A stretch of DNA of 64,000 nt from Isoetes taiwanensis. Its lineage: Eukaryota; Streptophyta; Lycopodiopsida; Isoetales; Isoetaceae. The stretch is from contig JAJEKV010000001.1 of NCBI GenBank assembly GCA_021234155.1, positions 25,285,189-25,349,188 of the forward strand, in the 5' to 3' direction. Position 1 is the stretch's first letter; each line of letters opens with the position of its first letter. The notes below the pieces were generated by a model. That model ran no database searches and was not told the DNA's origin. It worked only from the letters and a program-made list of their open reading frames with translations. Positions 32,124-44,770 of the stretch are shown piece by piece. The position numbers and the translations under genes were made by a program.

Positions 32124-34526
32124 CTAGCAAGTCTTGCTCAAGTCTAAGGCTCCATGAATGACTGATAAAATTCCTCCGAGAGGAGGCTTCAACATGGCTC
32201 TGTAGGAAGCCTCACTGTAAGGGGCCTTGCAGAATTTTATATATGATCGAAAATCCCCATCTCTTTCTTTAGCTTTAACCCGTTCATCTTTCCTAAACAA
32301 GTATGTTACACGGCCTAAGCCATCACGTGATGATTGCTTAAAACTGCTACTATTACCAAAAGCTGGTATTTTGCCATGATCTGCCCTAAAGCTTCTGCAA
32401 TCCATATTTTTGTCCTCCAAATGACTTGCAGGAGAGGAAAATGAAAGTGATCGATGATGATCAGGAGCAACGACAGCTCCACTACTTTGATCTAAACTTC
32501 TTTTTAAAAAACTGTGTCCCCCAGGGGAGCTTAGAGGAGTTAAGAAACTGATGTTACTAAGAACATTCGATCTTTCCTCTTGCCCAAAAGCAGGAGGGTA
32601 GGAGGCATATCTTAATGACTCAAAGTCATACCTAGGCAAGGGTTGGACATAATCTTTGAAAGAAGAGAAGCTCATTTTTTCCTTTATAGCATGATCTACA
32701 AAAGGACCCATGCCCTGCATTCAATCAAACAAACCAGCACACATATTTTAGTTATTGCAGAAACATGGGAATAAAATAAGTAGCACTCACCTTCCAGAGA
32801 TAATAGAACATTGATGGAGCATCCACTTAAAAAAATGATTTGGCCAATCTTTCAGGATAATGATCAGAAATAATCTTCAACATAGTGAATACAACACTCA
32901 GGGAGAAGAAGCCATCTTAGAAGAACCTAACAAAATATCAGTCGTTAAAGTAGTTCCACTATAAAACAGGATATCAGATATATACCAGTGAAGTCAAAAA
33001 TAAGGACCCATTGGTGGACACCTTCTGGCATCACAGATACAGCTACTTCAAAAGTAAAAATCATAAACCTTATGTACCTGTATTTGTGACTATATCAATT
33101 GCGGTAGACATACATGTGAGACAATCCAAAGACTGAACAACTGCTAAGACCTATCAGATATTCAATTATGCAAATGAGAAAGTCCCCACCGTTTCTGTGA
33201 TCTAGGTGGGAGAAAATCAGGCTTCATACGAACTACCTGAAAACAAAGAAGTATCCAACAGTTATTCCTTTTTTCTCTTCAGGTATACTTATTATACTCA
33301 AGACCAAGTATTTTCTATTCAGTCAGATCAAAGCAGAAAATTATTTGAATATCCATAAAAATATCAAGGTTTTAATGATGCCCAAGAAGCATTATTATCC
33401 AGTTTGTGAAGACTTATCCACTTTGCAAGCATACTGACTAGCAAATAGGGAGAAGAGGATTACTGCCAAAGAGGAAAACATAGATACTTGATTTTTGAAT
33501 TCATCTAGTAAGTTAAAATAGGACACAATCCCTACTAAGAAACTCATCACTTACCACTATTGGCCTGCCCAAGTCATCATGTCCAGCCACAAATGCTGCA
33601 CCGGTTGCAATCTCAGCAGAGAACTCATCTGCTGTCAAGAATCCTATAAACAAAAGATTGGGTGATTAGCATTCAAAGATTACATACAAGAAACAAAAGA
33701 AATCAGAGGTATCTGCAATGCTTGTGCCTTTTTACTTAGAGTTGACTACATTACCATTATACCTCCACGATAATAGGTTTTACTGTAAGCATAATATGCA
33801 ATTTAACAATATGCATGATTGCAGTCCTTTCTCCCTGGTAAGCTGTGCTTTGTTGTATTCAAAGCAGAGCCTTCTATTTTAATTGCCAGTTTTCAAAGGT
33901 CTAAAGATCTGCTATCCAATTCGCAGAAATGATAGTTTTAAAACACAAACTTTATGAGTTACAAATTGGCATTTGTTTAGAGCATGCTGTAATGTTTCGC
34001 TGTATCCAATTCAAGTAGAATGCAGGTCACATGACATAAAGGTCTATGATTGGCTACTCAATTCGTAGAGATGGAGGTTTAGAAACAAACTGTACAAGTT
34101 ACGAAAATGGCATTTGTTTAGGGCATCAGAATGTAGGTTATATGCGCCTACATATAAAGACTTACATAGCACAGGTACATATTGCTTCAAAAACAAGCTA
34201 GAATCTTACGGATAATGGTGTCTCTCCATGCTAAGGATGCTTTGAGGTACTTGACAGCCCTCTTGACATTATCTCCCCGGGCTCTCAGATAACGTTCAAC
34301 GCAGCCAACATCGCAATACTTCTCCTGCACATTACACAGAATATCTGCATTTAAAAAAAGTAAAGAAAAGGGCGCAGATCATGCCGTATATCTAGCCAAC
34401 TCTGATAAACCATGTTACCTGGTCCTTTGTAAGAGCGCAATCTTTCTGGATCAATCTCAAAACTTCCCGTACTTTTGTACTGCTACTACAATGCGCCAGT
34501 TCTGATGCTATAGACTTCTTTGCCAT
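32124..34526 (-). CDS. Sec14/CRAL-TRIO phosphatidylinositol transfer-like protein, about 8 exons
   Basis: Sec14 proteins bind and exchange phosphoinositides or phosphatidylcholine at membranes. Exons on the minus strand: 34526-34419 ([13 protein letters not shown] to LTKDQ), 34324-34210 ([20 protein letters not shown]...WRD), 33643-33555 ([25 protein letters not shown]), about 33236-33190 ([15 protein letters not shown]), about 33145-33078 ([20 protein letters not shown]), about 33050-32986 ([19 protein letters not shown]), 32915-32791 ([20 protein letters not shown]...LYYLWK-like end) and 32714-32124 ([16 protein letters not shown] to [10 protein letters not shown]). CRAL-TRIO-N then CRAL-TRIO are recognisable, followed by a ~190-residue plant-specific Ser-rich tail. 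Most junctions are GT-AG and keep phase; the 33190-33145 junction does not resolve. An in-frame TAA at 32829-32827 interrupts the lipid-binding domain, so this is a pseudogene, or there is a sequence error or mis-predicted exon. Confidence 0.75.
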
Positions 34527-35420
34527 TCCAACATTGACGAGCAAATGCCGGTGTGATTGGAATAAGCCTTGATCTGTGTGTGCTTTATCTCTGCTGCTTT
34601 TTGCCGTGACCCTGCAAGCTGTTTTTCATGTCATTAAATCCCCGCACATGACCCACCTCTGATCCCATAAAGCCATTCTTCAGTTATTGCAATCCCCTGC
34701 TTCTCTTTTGTGCAGGGACAAGTGGTGGATCTGAACTGTAGATACTTTTAAAAGCTGGACCAAACCTTTAAAAAAAGATGCCACGAATGAGGTACAAGAA
34801 AAATGAGGGCTTTAAGAAATGGATCAAATACTGAGTTTTCTCTCAAGAATGAGTCAGAGGAATTGGGTATGAGGACAAAATGTAACGCTCCAATTATTCT
34901 ACGCATCGAACTCTGTGAAAAAGATCCTGTAATTGAGCTAAAATCAAGATTAAGCATAAGAACCCATGGGGTTTTCTGACGATCATACAAACTGATTTTT
35001 TCCTCAACTTTTGACGATCATGCAAATTGACTTTCGGACCTGTACAGCCGAAATTCTTGAGCAAAAAGAAAAGGCTGCTTTTGAAGAATCTGCAGCAGAA
35101 ATCAAGCTGGCATCATTTTCGATCGGAAGAACAGAGGATCAAAGCTACGACGCACAAAAGGGAACCCAGAAAGCGATGCTGGTGAAAAAAAGCTGAAAAT
35201 GTTGGTAGGAAAGGTCTGGGCACCGGATTTGTGGAGAATAGAAGCAGATTTAGGGGCGTAACAGAGGGTGGATTTTTAAAAATGGATCTCCCGCCGACGC
35301 CAAAATCGTGAATCGTGTGTCGTGTTAATGATGAACTCGACGACTGCATCTATGGCAAGAACACTCCTCCGCCTTCAAGCGTGACATCAACGGCCATAAA
35401 TTTCCCAGCTTTTCATGCGT
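34527..35420 (-). promoter_or_regulatory. 5' UTR and promoter side of the Sec14 gene
   Basis: TTGCAG at 34612-34617 (minus strand) upstream of the ATG looks like the acceptor of a 5' UTR intron. GC content rises toward 35300-35370, as around plant start sites. Short open frames on both strands here have no motif. Exact start site and TATA box not determined. Confidence 0.35.
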
Positions 35421-36310
35421 GCATCGCACGCTCCTGATTCAATTTAATATTTAATATTCACTCGAGTATTTTTTAAACCGCCCAAAAACCAACATCGCCT
35501 CATTTTCCAAGCAATTCATGTGATTCTTAGTTTTGAAAAATTTTTTTGTCTTTTCATTGAGGATTTCAATGGCTTTAAGTGTCCATGCATCAGGCCATCT
35601 TCCAAAAGGATTTGAATGGCAAAGCTACTGCCAAATCCTAACTTACAAGAAGGGAATGATTTAATCGAATGGAAGCTTGCTTTCCCAATTCTATTTCCAT
35701 TTTCTAGTCGCATGTTGTTACAAGTATCTAACTTTAACGACCTTTAGCGGCTAGGGAACAGGGCTCGAAAATAGCAATGTGTGTAACCAGTAAAAATCCC
35801 TCATGGTATTTGAGGCTGCCGGAAAAAATATACATTAGTGCATTTTTTAGTGTATTATGCCGGAAATTTTTTATTTTCTTGCCAGAAAATTGTCAGGATG
35901 ACAAGAATTTAACACAAGTGAGCGGGTTTTTAGGGGAGGAACTCCTCTATTTTCGAAATGCTAGGGAAGGGAGAGTGTGTGCGACATCCATATTTATTCA
36001 CTGTTTTGAGTTTTATTCTAGTGCTTTGGTTAGAGATACTTTTTTTTTAATGATAAAGAATTCCTTTAATATTGAGTAAAAGTTACGTGTGATTTATCTG
36101 CGTTTCTATATGGACTAGCACCATAGCCAAGAAAGAAATGAACAAACAGAATTTTCATGTCCTCTTGGGGTAATATAAGATAATACCCTTGTTACATTTT
36201 GCCCCCGAGGTTTCAGCCCTTTGCATGTATCCGTCCCATAATCCCCTTTCCCGTGGATATAAAAAACCCATCTATCTATCAATCATAAAATTACTTTTAA
36301 TTGAAAACAA
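35421..36310. other. No gene seen
   Basis: AT-rich intergenic sequence. Open frames of 60-100 codons lack motifs and show no codon structure that can be defended. Confidence 0.4.
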
Positions 36311-36725
36311 CTTTTTCACTGAAACTACGCATTTGCTTGAAAATATATTGGTTTTTTTTTTTTTTTTTTTTGGCAATCCTCTATTTTCTTGAAAATTCCT
36401 CTCTTATGTGGTAATTCCCTTTTTGAACCAATCCCCTTTTTCTTGAAAATACCCACCTATTTGCAAATTTTTTTGACCCAATCCATTTCTTTGAAAATAC
36501 CCCCATGTGCATTTGTAATCCCCCCTGCTTTCTACTTATTTTTTCCATTAGATATACTCATTTTCTTTTAAGAATCCCTCTACTAATCTTTCCCCATTGA
36601 TATAACCTTTTTTTCTTTTTATTAATCTTCCAACTTATCTATTAGTTTCCCCATTAGGATATACCCTTTTCTTCAAAAATCCCTTGTTTCTACTAATCTT
36701 CCCCCTTTGGATATACCCTTGTGTT
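36310..36725. repeat. Degenerate minisatellite built on TTTTCTTGAAAATACCC
   Basis: Repeated words (T/C)TTGAAAAT(A/T)CC and CCAATCC(A/C) occur about every 50-60 bp (36337, 36387, 36441, 36490), then CATTAGATATAC/CATTGATATAAC and CTACTAATCTT at about the same spacing (36546, 36578, 36647, 36692). The strand is strongly pyrimidine-rich. Confidence 0.55.
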
Positions 36726-36864
36726 CAAAAATTCTCCAACAACCCATTGCTCTCGAGTCCACTGGTTCCTCAATGGGGTTTTTTGGGGGGACTTGAGCAC
36801 TTTCTTTGTTGTATTAATTGAGGGGTCTCCTTACAGTAGTTATAGCCATCCTATCATTCTATCA

Positions 36865-37055
36865 TGTTCGTTCCTATCAGCCGCTTTTGTGCCCCTCCTT
36901 CGTTGGTCTGTCCATATTTCATATTTCGGCATCTTCTTGGTTCTTCTTGCCATCCTTTATGCCTCCATTAGATGGTTTTATTGCCTTTTCTACTGGTGTA
37001 CCAAAGTGCCTTCTAAATGCTTATCATGGGCCGTTGTTAACTTGCTTTCAGAAAT
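36865..37055 (+). repeat. Dispersed repeat, copy 1 (about 190 bp)
   Basis: The segment from CCTATCAGCCGCTTTTGTGC to GCTTATCATGGG matches 47745-47900 at roughly 85% by eye, including TCCATATTTCATATTT, TTGGTTCTTCTTGCCATCC and GCCTCCATTAGATGGTTTT. Element type unknown. Confidence 0.7.
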
Positions 37056-37749
37056 GCTGAACGATGAAAATACCTAGTATCATGCCTATTTTACGCCAAG
37101 ATGTATATAAATTGTTGATAGAAACCCTACTATTTACTTTTATATATATGGTCGATGTTATATAATCAGATCTTGTAGCTGATGTTATATAACATATCCC
37201 GCAGCTTTTATGTCGCAAGCACTTGGGTGATAGATGGATTTAGCCCATGTTTGGCCGGCTTTGTGTTTCCTAGATCTTTTTCTTGAGCACAACTTACGTG
37301 ATGTGAAATTCAACGGATGATGTCGAGATTGGCGAAAGCTTGCTTTTGCATTGTATTTATTGGATTTCGGTCCTCTTTTTGTGTCCATTTTAGCCGATTG
37401 TGAACAAATTATTCTGGTATATGTATGTTGGTTTTTTGGCATTTGGCATCTAGATTCTTCTGCTTATCCCACCCCCATTGCGAGGCCCCAGTCATGCCAT
37501 CGCCTCCACATGGCCAGTCCTTTCCTCCAAAAATATCTCGATCCCAAACCTACAAAAAATAACCCTAAAAACCCAAAACTATGCAAACCTCAAACTGTAT
37601 TTGCTGACATCATCAATATACAATTTTGGTGTACTTATATATGCAATAATCATAAACAATCATATGTAACACCTGCCCTTTTCTTCAATTGCAAGAGATA
37701 ACCGAGGTGTACAACTTTTCTAGGATTCATTTCAATGTAGTTTTAACTC
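37056..37749. other. No gene seen
   Basis: AT-rich sequence without a recognisable protein or repeat end. Confidence 0.4.
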
Positions 37750-38805
37750 AAGAGCATGTGACAAATACAAATTGGACATGGTGGTCACTCATATTCGGTT
37801 GTTTGCCCGTCCACAAGTAGGCACTTTTTTCTTACCAGTGGAGCCAGACAAAAAAAATATTTTGTCTCAAAACCGTACCAAATATTGCATTGGAACGAGA
37901 TTACGCGCTTTTCCTCTCAGTGGAATGTAGTTTGGAGGATGAACAAGTTCCACATATTTGATAATGGGTCTGGAGGGGTCATCTGCCCCCGAAAGTTTCC
38001 ACATTGCTTTGGCAAATTCTCACCCGAGTGGTTAGGGTCAGCATATTAGTGAGTAAATTTAAGCATGAAGTTCTTTCCAACTGTTATATGTGCAGGACGC
38101 AGGAGGAAACAATCGAGCATTGTTTTATTCCAAGTGCAGAAGGTCTTCATGTGTGGCATAAGTTAAATCAGGTGTCTAAAACATCTTTTTCATATAATAA
38201 AATAGAATAGAATAGATTTTTTAACGTCCACGAAGATCAAGAGGCCATGGGACCATACAATGGCCTAGTACAACCATTACTACTAGGATTAAAAAACCCC
38301 TGCCTCGAAAGGTTTTCAAGGGCAAAACCCTTGCAGTAATGATGATACTAGATAAGCAAGAAGAAAATATATGTAGACGATGATGACTACTGAGGGCTCA
38401 GTAATTGAAGACGCTCATCAAGAACCTCAAGTATGTATAATGTTAAGTCATGCACAGATGGGGCTTTGAGAAGTTGTGGAAGCGTGGAATGGAATGCTAA
38501 AGTGGTTAATAAGGAAGATACGATGCAAATTTGTTTTTCCCGATGACTACAACCACTCCTCTAGTTTATTGCCATCATTTAAATGGTAAATTGCAACAAT
38601 ATCTAATAGCTTTTAAAGAGGAGGACTATTGTTTCAGCTCCATGAGACATTTCTTTCTAGGGTGTAAAAGTTGGATTAAATTACTAAGTGGTTATCCCAA
38701 CATAAACGTCCATCTTATGTAGGTGTATGATATCATTTGGTGTACTTTATGTAATTTTTATTTCCTATATAATAAATTTGATTCTTCAACATCAAAAAAA
38801 ATTCA
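37750..38805 (+). pseudogene. L1-type LINE 3' remnant (zf-RVT region) with nested insertion
   Basis: The plus strand at 38004-38160 reads SKFKHEVLSNCYMCRTQEE then TIEHCFIPSAEGLHVWHKLN, the Cys-x2-Cys...His-x4-Cys...VW pattern of the zinc-binding domain after plant L1 reverse transcriptases. The frame is cut by a short element at 38200-38360. A 3' end with AATAAATTTGATTCTTCAAC and A8 (38770-38804) closes it. RT and endonuclease parts are absent. Confidence 0.55.
38200..38360 (-). mobile_element. Short retroposon with LINE-type 3' end and hairpin, copy b
   Basis: On the minus strand the hairpin (arms 38265-38283 and 38333-38351) comes first, then GGTCCCATGGCC, TCGTGGACGTTAAAAAATC and a TATTC-type tandem tail (38200-38218). 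The tail unit is the same as that of the LINE at 47.35 kb. It is the same short-element type as 5351-5576. A target duplication could not be settled by eye. Confidence 0.65.
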
Positions 38806-38939
38806 ACTGTTGCTCTACCCCCTTTTGATTTGTTGTCGTGACCCTAGAAACTTCTTTTATAGTATTTGATATCTACGGCTTTGTCATGTATGTTTTCTAG
38901 TTCAAGCTTCAACAACTTTCCATGAACGGTTTGTAGCAT

Positions 38940-39395
38940 GTGCAATGGTGTGGTTGGAATTTCTCTCGTGTGCGCTCTTATTGCAAAACTTGGAGCTGGT
39001 CTGGGCAATTTTTTCCCCTGATGCACAAGTTGGTATGGCACTAAATGATTAGCCTTTTGCCATGAGATTTTGTAAGATGGAAATTACATAGGGAAGATTT
39101 TCGAAAGCAGCTCTCCATGCCTTTTAAATGTGTTATTTTCCATTTGCGTTACTTGTATTCCATATTGTTTTGTTTATCAAAGGCTCCAGAGCATTGTGCA
39201 TAGCATTTTAGTAAGTAAGAATGTAGATTTTGGGCATGAATATAGACCACTATGGCTTTTTCTTTTTATTTCCTTTGCATAGTTGCCTCCATGTGCTTCT
39301 TCTCTAGATTCAATAATGCATGCTTCTTCTCTAGATTCAATAATGCAAGATTTGAATTGATGTGTTGTTAGTTTGGTATTAACCATGGTGTGTTA
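38940..39395 (+). repeat. Direct repeat, copy 1 (about 0.4 kb)
   Basis: Matches 40085-40485 in order: GGTGTGGTTGGAAT, TTATTGCAAAACYTGGAGCT, GAGATTTTGTAAGATG, TTCCATATTGTTTTGTTTAT, GCATAGTTGCCTCCATG, GTTTGGTATTAACCATGGTG. Copy 1 contains a 32-bp tandem doublet (TGCTTCTTCTCTAGATTCAA) at 39295-39345. Two such repeats 0.7 kb apart could be LTRs of a TRIM-like element, but ends and PBS do not fit cleanly. Confidence 0.7.
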
Positions 39396-39439
39396 CAATC
39401 TCTCCCACTAGAACTAATCGTGTATCCCATGGATCTGTT

Positions 39440-39680
39440 ACCATCTCTCTCACTAGAAGTATGCTCGTCCTTGAGCATCACAAGACCATAGACCACACCA
39501 TCCCATGGCCTCCAAGACTAAGTGAAGACCATATTGTCAAACATGATCCAAGTCATACATGCTCCCATGGAAACTCGAACTCGAGCCCTGCTCTGATATC
39601 AAATGTAAAGTTCCTTAACCACTCCGACCTAACCAACTGGCCAAAACATCTTATGAGAAATCCATCCCATCCTCTTTATG
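39440..39680 (-). mobile_element. Possible tRNA-derived SINE head
   Basis: On the minus strand TTTTGGCCAGTTGGTTAGG and GTCGGAGTGGTTAAGG (39655-39612) resemble an A box, and CTCGAGTTCGAGTTTCC (39583-39567) a B box, about 50 bp apart. No second copy or clear 3' end was found, so this could be an isolated tRNA-like remnant. Confidence 0.35.
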
Positions 39681-40084
39681 GTGGTATCACGAAGTGCCAC
39701 ACCAAGATCCACTCGAGTGGTCTCCCATGGGTATGTAGGTTGACTGATGGTCAAGGCCTTTGGATGACAACAAACAAAATCTTGGCATTGGCTGGCAACA
39801 TTGGCTTCGGTAGTCCACGTGCATCTGCCCCTATATGCACACTTTGCATGATTTACTGAAATAGGTTGTACATAATTGTAGCCTCTCGGAGACATGATCA
39901 CATGGAATTACCCTATAAAACCACTTTGGATTGTATCTCCATGGTATGGTCCGACTTTGGCAGTAATGAGACAAGTCCCTTCCCCGCCAGAGGATCGTGG
40001 TGACACACGTTCGCACCCCACTTAACCTCTTGAACAATTAGTCAAGATGTCACTTCAACCTAAGGGGTATCAGAGTTGTACCTG

Positions 40085-40485
40085 TGGGTGTGGTTGGAAT
40101 CTATCTCATGTGTAATTCTTATTGCAAAACCTGGAGCTTTCTAGGCTGGGCAACTTTTTCTTTGCATGCACATGTTGGTATGACACTCAATGATTGGCCT
40201 TTGCTATGAGATTTTGTAAGATGAAGATTCTTGTTACATAGGAAAGATTTTCGAGGTATATAACTCTACTAGTATTTTCCATTTGTATTACTTGCATTCC
40301 ATATTGTTTTGTTTATCAAGGGCTCCAGAACATTGTGTGTAAATGCAAATTTTGGGCATGGATGTAGACCATTGTAGCTTTCTCTTTTTATTTACCATGC
40401 ATAGTTGCCTCCATGCGCTTCTCCTCTAGATTCAGTAGTGCAAGTTCTGAATGGATAAGTGTATTAGTTTGGTATTAACCATGGT
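40085..40485 (+). repeat. Direct repeat, copy 2 (about 0.4 kb)
   Basis: Partner of 38940-39395 in the same orientation, with about 15% differences including indels. Confidence 0.7.
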
Positions 40486-40729
40486 GTTGATGGCTATGAG
40501 CAGAGTCCTGTGAACCCTAATAGTTATTGCACAATAACGTGATCCTCCCAAAACCTATATGATGTACCTATACCAATTTGTGCGAATTTCGGGCCTACAT
40601 ATTGTACGATCAGCCTGTGCTGAAAATAAGAATTTAGTTCTTATCTTAAGGATGTTTGGAAGGAACGTGCTGATATAATAGAGTTATTTGTTATTATGGA
40701 AGTCCGTGAGGCTACTGGTGCCTTTGTTT

Positions 40730-40845
40730 AAGCGCCTTATGGATTTTATATCTTTTGTAATTTGCTTCGCCATATGGACCTGAGGGTCTTTAATGGCGTG
40801 ATCAATATAAATTAAATTAAATTAAATTAAATTATTTAAGTATCT
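40730..40845 (+). repeat. Retroposon-type 3' end with (AAATT)n tail
   Basis: GGACCTGAGGGTCTTTAATG then GCGTGATCAATAT is followed by five AAATT units (40810-40836). The short tandem tail suggests the 3' end of a LINE or SINE of another subfamily. No coding sequence is recognisable upstream. Confidence 0.4.
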
Positions 40846-43430
40846 CTTTTCCTTCTTGTTGCATTCTTGCATCCCTCACATGCAGTAGGCTGGGGATGCA
40901 TATTTATGATGTGTAGGTAGTTTGGATCAGGATAAATTCTAGTTGAAGAAAATAAGCATGTCATAACATATTTGTGTGTTAAATTTTCTTGGTTATAGTA
41001 ACCTAGACATAGAGTTCTTTATAAACATAATGCAACAAGGATAGGTGAATAAGTGCAAATGCTAATCTAGAAGCTCTAGAATCAGGCAAACTTGTTCATT
41101 CTCGGATCATTCAGGCTGAATTGAGCTAGTGATAAGTACATAGTAAAATATATGTAAAATGTGAAGCACGAATTCGTCAACAATATCTTAGCAACATGTC
41201 AACCAGTGCAACATTTTTCAGTTCTAATTTGGGATTCACATACCACTATGTGTCATTCCTCTTCATGTTCACAAATCATTAATATTCTTATGTTATAGGC
41301 TTTTGGATAAGTTCCTATCCACCAGTATATACAACATGGAATACCATTCTACAGATACTTTCCTTTGCTTTATAATAATGTGCTTGGCTTAACTTGAGGT
41401 CCTTGTTGAAGGTGTTCCTGGCAAAACCTTCAACCTCAGTTGTTTAGAACCTCCAGGTTGCTTGAGGCAACCACTCTGAGTGAAAAAATCCCAAGAAGAA
41501 TGCTCAAACAGTGGTTAAGAACGGCTTTCCCTGAAGACAAAAAAGTCTCCCTTGCAAGAATGCATGCCAAGTGCAAACTAAAGAGATTTTACTCATGATT
41601 CTTGATTCTAGAGTTGCACAGGACCTTGAAGGATGTTGGGAAAAAAGTCAGACAGATTGTGATAAGAGCAAGCTTGTCAAATAAGCATTCCTGACAAGGT
41701 CAATTTTTGGTCAATATCACTTTTGCAATATAAGGAAACATTTTTTTGCAATATAAGGTCAGGCACGATTCCCAAGAAATCATATTTGAAGGCCCAAATA
41801 AACGAATTTTTTGAATTTCTTTTTTGCAAAAAGGAATTTTTTTTATGCTCTCAAGGATGGTGGAATCTTTTTTGTAAAAAAAAGTTTTTTATTTTTTTGC
41901 TTTGAAAAGAGGTATAAGAATGGTGATGTGGCATGTAGGCATGATGAGTTGGCAATGTAAGGATGACATGGCAAGTAGGAGTGATGAGGTGTCAAACAAC
42001 TTGGCTAAGAATATTTTTTTTTGTCAAAACATGAGAAGATGTGGAGATGATGTGTATGACATGTGGATGATGATGTGGAGGTGTAGGTGATGATGTGGCA
42101 AAATAATATGTCACCCTTATGAACTCATACACTTTAAATTGAAGAATTTTTGCAAAGGATGGAATTCCAAAGGGGTGACACGTGTATGATGTGACATGGC
42201 AATGAAGATGACATGTATGGTGACTTGGCCTTTTTGAATGATGCCATAGGTCAATTTAAGTACCAATGCACATAATTTGCATTTTCTAGGCAAATTTTGA
42301 CTCTTAATTGCTTCCCTTAGGAATTTTGCAATCTCTCTCACCATTTGACTTCTAGAGAGAGGAATTTGACCTTTGACCATGTGTATGACCAAGTCAAGGG
42401 GAGATTTGTGCTTCAATGAGATGGTGATGGTATGGTAAGTGTGTGTGGGATGTGAATGACATGTAAAGGAAAAGTTTTGACTAGAAAAAATCTTCTAGGC
42501 CAATTTGCCTTAGGAGATGAAATGTAGGCATGGAGCTTGGGTCCTCATGGGCATATTTCATGGTACGGGGTGTGGAAGGTTTAAGATGGGAATCCAGGAA
42601 TGTAGTTATGCCAAGAACTCAAATAGTAGCAACACATATCAAGAACTCTTCAAGGGCTCTTCAACTCTTCAACATCTGCTTGAATCACCTTCCACAACTT
42701 GCTTGTGTGACCTTTGTCAAATGTCCTCACCTTGGTCTTCAAGTCTTCTTATCAAAATGTGCAAAGATGCATTCTCCTTGTATATCTATGTTCAAATCAA
42801 AGTGTGAGCATGAGAATATGAAAATGTGTCTTGCTTCTTCCATGCTGCCATAGCATGGCAACAGTCCTGCAAAGGCTCATACCATTCAACTATCTACTAC
42901 TTTAAGATTGTGCTGAAAATTCATGTTTTTACTCTTAGCATTTTGTAATTGCAGGTTTCAGTCTGCTATAAACCCTAATGAAGAAGTTGAAATAGATTGA
43001 AGATGATATTGACAAGTTATATTGTAGCAGGTAAGATTTTGTGAAACAAACAAGGTCAAAAGTAGGCAATGATTGCAGCAGATGATTCAAATAGGCATTC
43101 CTTGCAATGAATATTGTGGTTGTAAGAAGAATGGATACTCACATGATAAGTGCTAAATGCGACCTATTCTTTGTTACTAAGTATTCTGGCACTTTAAAAG
43201 CATGTTATCTCAATACCCACAATGACACGGTCTGTTTTGTTTAATTGGACTGTCATGTGCCTATTTTATAGTGGAATCGCCAGGTGACCCTTTAGCATAT
43301 TCTAAGTTGCAAAGAAACAAATATATATCCAAAAGTAATTAATCTAGTACAGGCACTTGGCAGTCTATACGTCTGATGTTTATCTTTGACATGGGTTTAC
43401 ATACTTAATGACATGATTGTTCTCTTATCA
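40846..43430. other. No gene seen; purine-rich ATGATGTGG-type repeats near 41.9-42.1 kb
   Basis: 41915-42110 is a degenerate array of GATGTGG/GATGACATGG words. Open frames at 42117-42853 have no motif. Nothing else can be supported. Confidence 0.4.
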
Positions 43431-43924
43431 AAGATTTCAGGGACAAGTGGATAAATGTCCTCTCTGTCCTATCTCGCATGGCACTTCGACATCACACCCA
43501 CATTGTTCGAGCAAGTCGCCTTGGGTCTCAACGCACAGATCGGCCGCGCGTTGTCTCACGGTGGCAGACATATGAGTGCGTGAGGCAATTTTGCGTCAGA
43601 GTAGGCAATTGAAGGGGACTACCCTATATGTCGACCAGGATCTTACTCCGATGCAATAGGAGTCCCGTCGACAGCAGCTGGCTCAAGTCAGGGACGTTCG
43701 CCGTCGAGGGGGCGCTGCAGGCCTAGTCCGAGGCAAGCTTCGCATTTTTAGACTGGCACCTAGTCACCGATGCAATGCGTCAAGCTGCTGCCACCAGCAT
43801 CTATACCGCACCTCCTTCGCCCCCGCGGCCCAATCGCTTCCTCGCGAATCGTTGCTCGACGCCGCGACACCGCCTCCCCCCGCGAACCGAAATCATTGAG
43901 TGTCTACATCACAGGCCAACAAAT

Positions 43925-44770
43925 AGGAACTATGCCTCCAGATGGTATCTTGGAACTGTCGGGGCTTCCCTTGGCAGAAAGGGGAGAGTCTCAACTCTAT
44001 TGTGCCAGATATGGATCTCATTTTCCTCATGGGAACATGGGAACATGCAGGGCATAGACTGCCGAACCTCCCAGGCTATCTGCATTTTTCGGTGTTCAAT
44101 GAGTGCACAGGCAAGCGAGGGCATGGTGGGGTTGCCTGCTACTATCGTGCAACCTTGGGGCACTCAGTCTCACTGCACACAATAGACAGGTACAATCGCT
44201 ACTTGTGGTCGCGGCGCGGCAAAGATGGCGTTGGCAAAGATCCTCTTCAAAGCAAAGATGTTACTTTCCACATGCCGAGAGTAACTTTTAGAACACTCAT
44301 TCGGATGTGGATAGATTGGAGCCCTATGTCGATCTATATGATGACATACAGCAGCACAAACAGTTGGGCAAGGTTATGTTGCTTGGCGACTTTGCACGCA
44401 CAGGAGCCGAGCAGGTTCCAAATTTTGAGCCTCCGACAGAGGACGTCTTGCAGTTGAACCCCGCAGAGGTGGCTTGGTCAAGGATATCAGACGACAGCTA
44501 TATTTCGCGATATGGCAGGCAGTTGTTGTTGCTGGGTAGTATCTTTGACCTGGTTATTTGTAATGGGTTGGCACAATGGCCATCTTCCAGCCGCTGCACT
44601 TGTAGACAGGAGAACCAAGAGGGCGGCTCCAGTGTGGTGGATTATCTGTTGGTTGAGGAACAGGATCTGCACTTGGTTACCCATTTTTCCATTGGAACAG
44701 ACACTCGGGATGAGGAAATGGACTCAGACCACCAGCCCATATTCGTGCATCTCCATTGGCAAGCTCCCCG
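43925..44770 (+). pseudogene. LINE apurinic endonuclease domain, broken
   Basis: The frame reads VSWNCRGFPWQKGESLNSI, DLIFLMGTWEHAG and GKRGHGGVACYYR (43945-44150), then after frame changes VMLLGDFARTG (44366-44398) and DSDHQPIFVHL (44720-44752). These are the fold's landmarks. The position usually occupied by the catalytic Glu of 'ETW' is Gly (GTW), and 'GDFNARTG' has lost a residue, so the nicking enzyme would be dead. This domain makes the first target cut in target-primed reverse transcription. Confidence 0.75.

Noticed and set aside
36189-37077. Hydrophobic plus-strand frames that might be membrane proteins
   Set aside because: The hydrophobicity comes from a T/C-rich minisatellite and a dispersed repeat also present at 47.75 kb.
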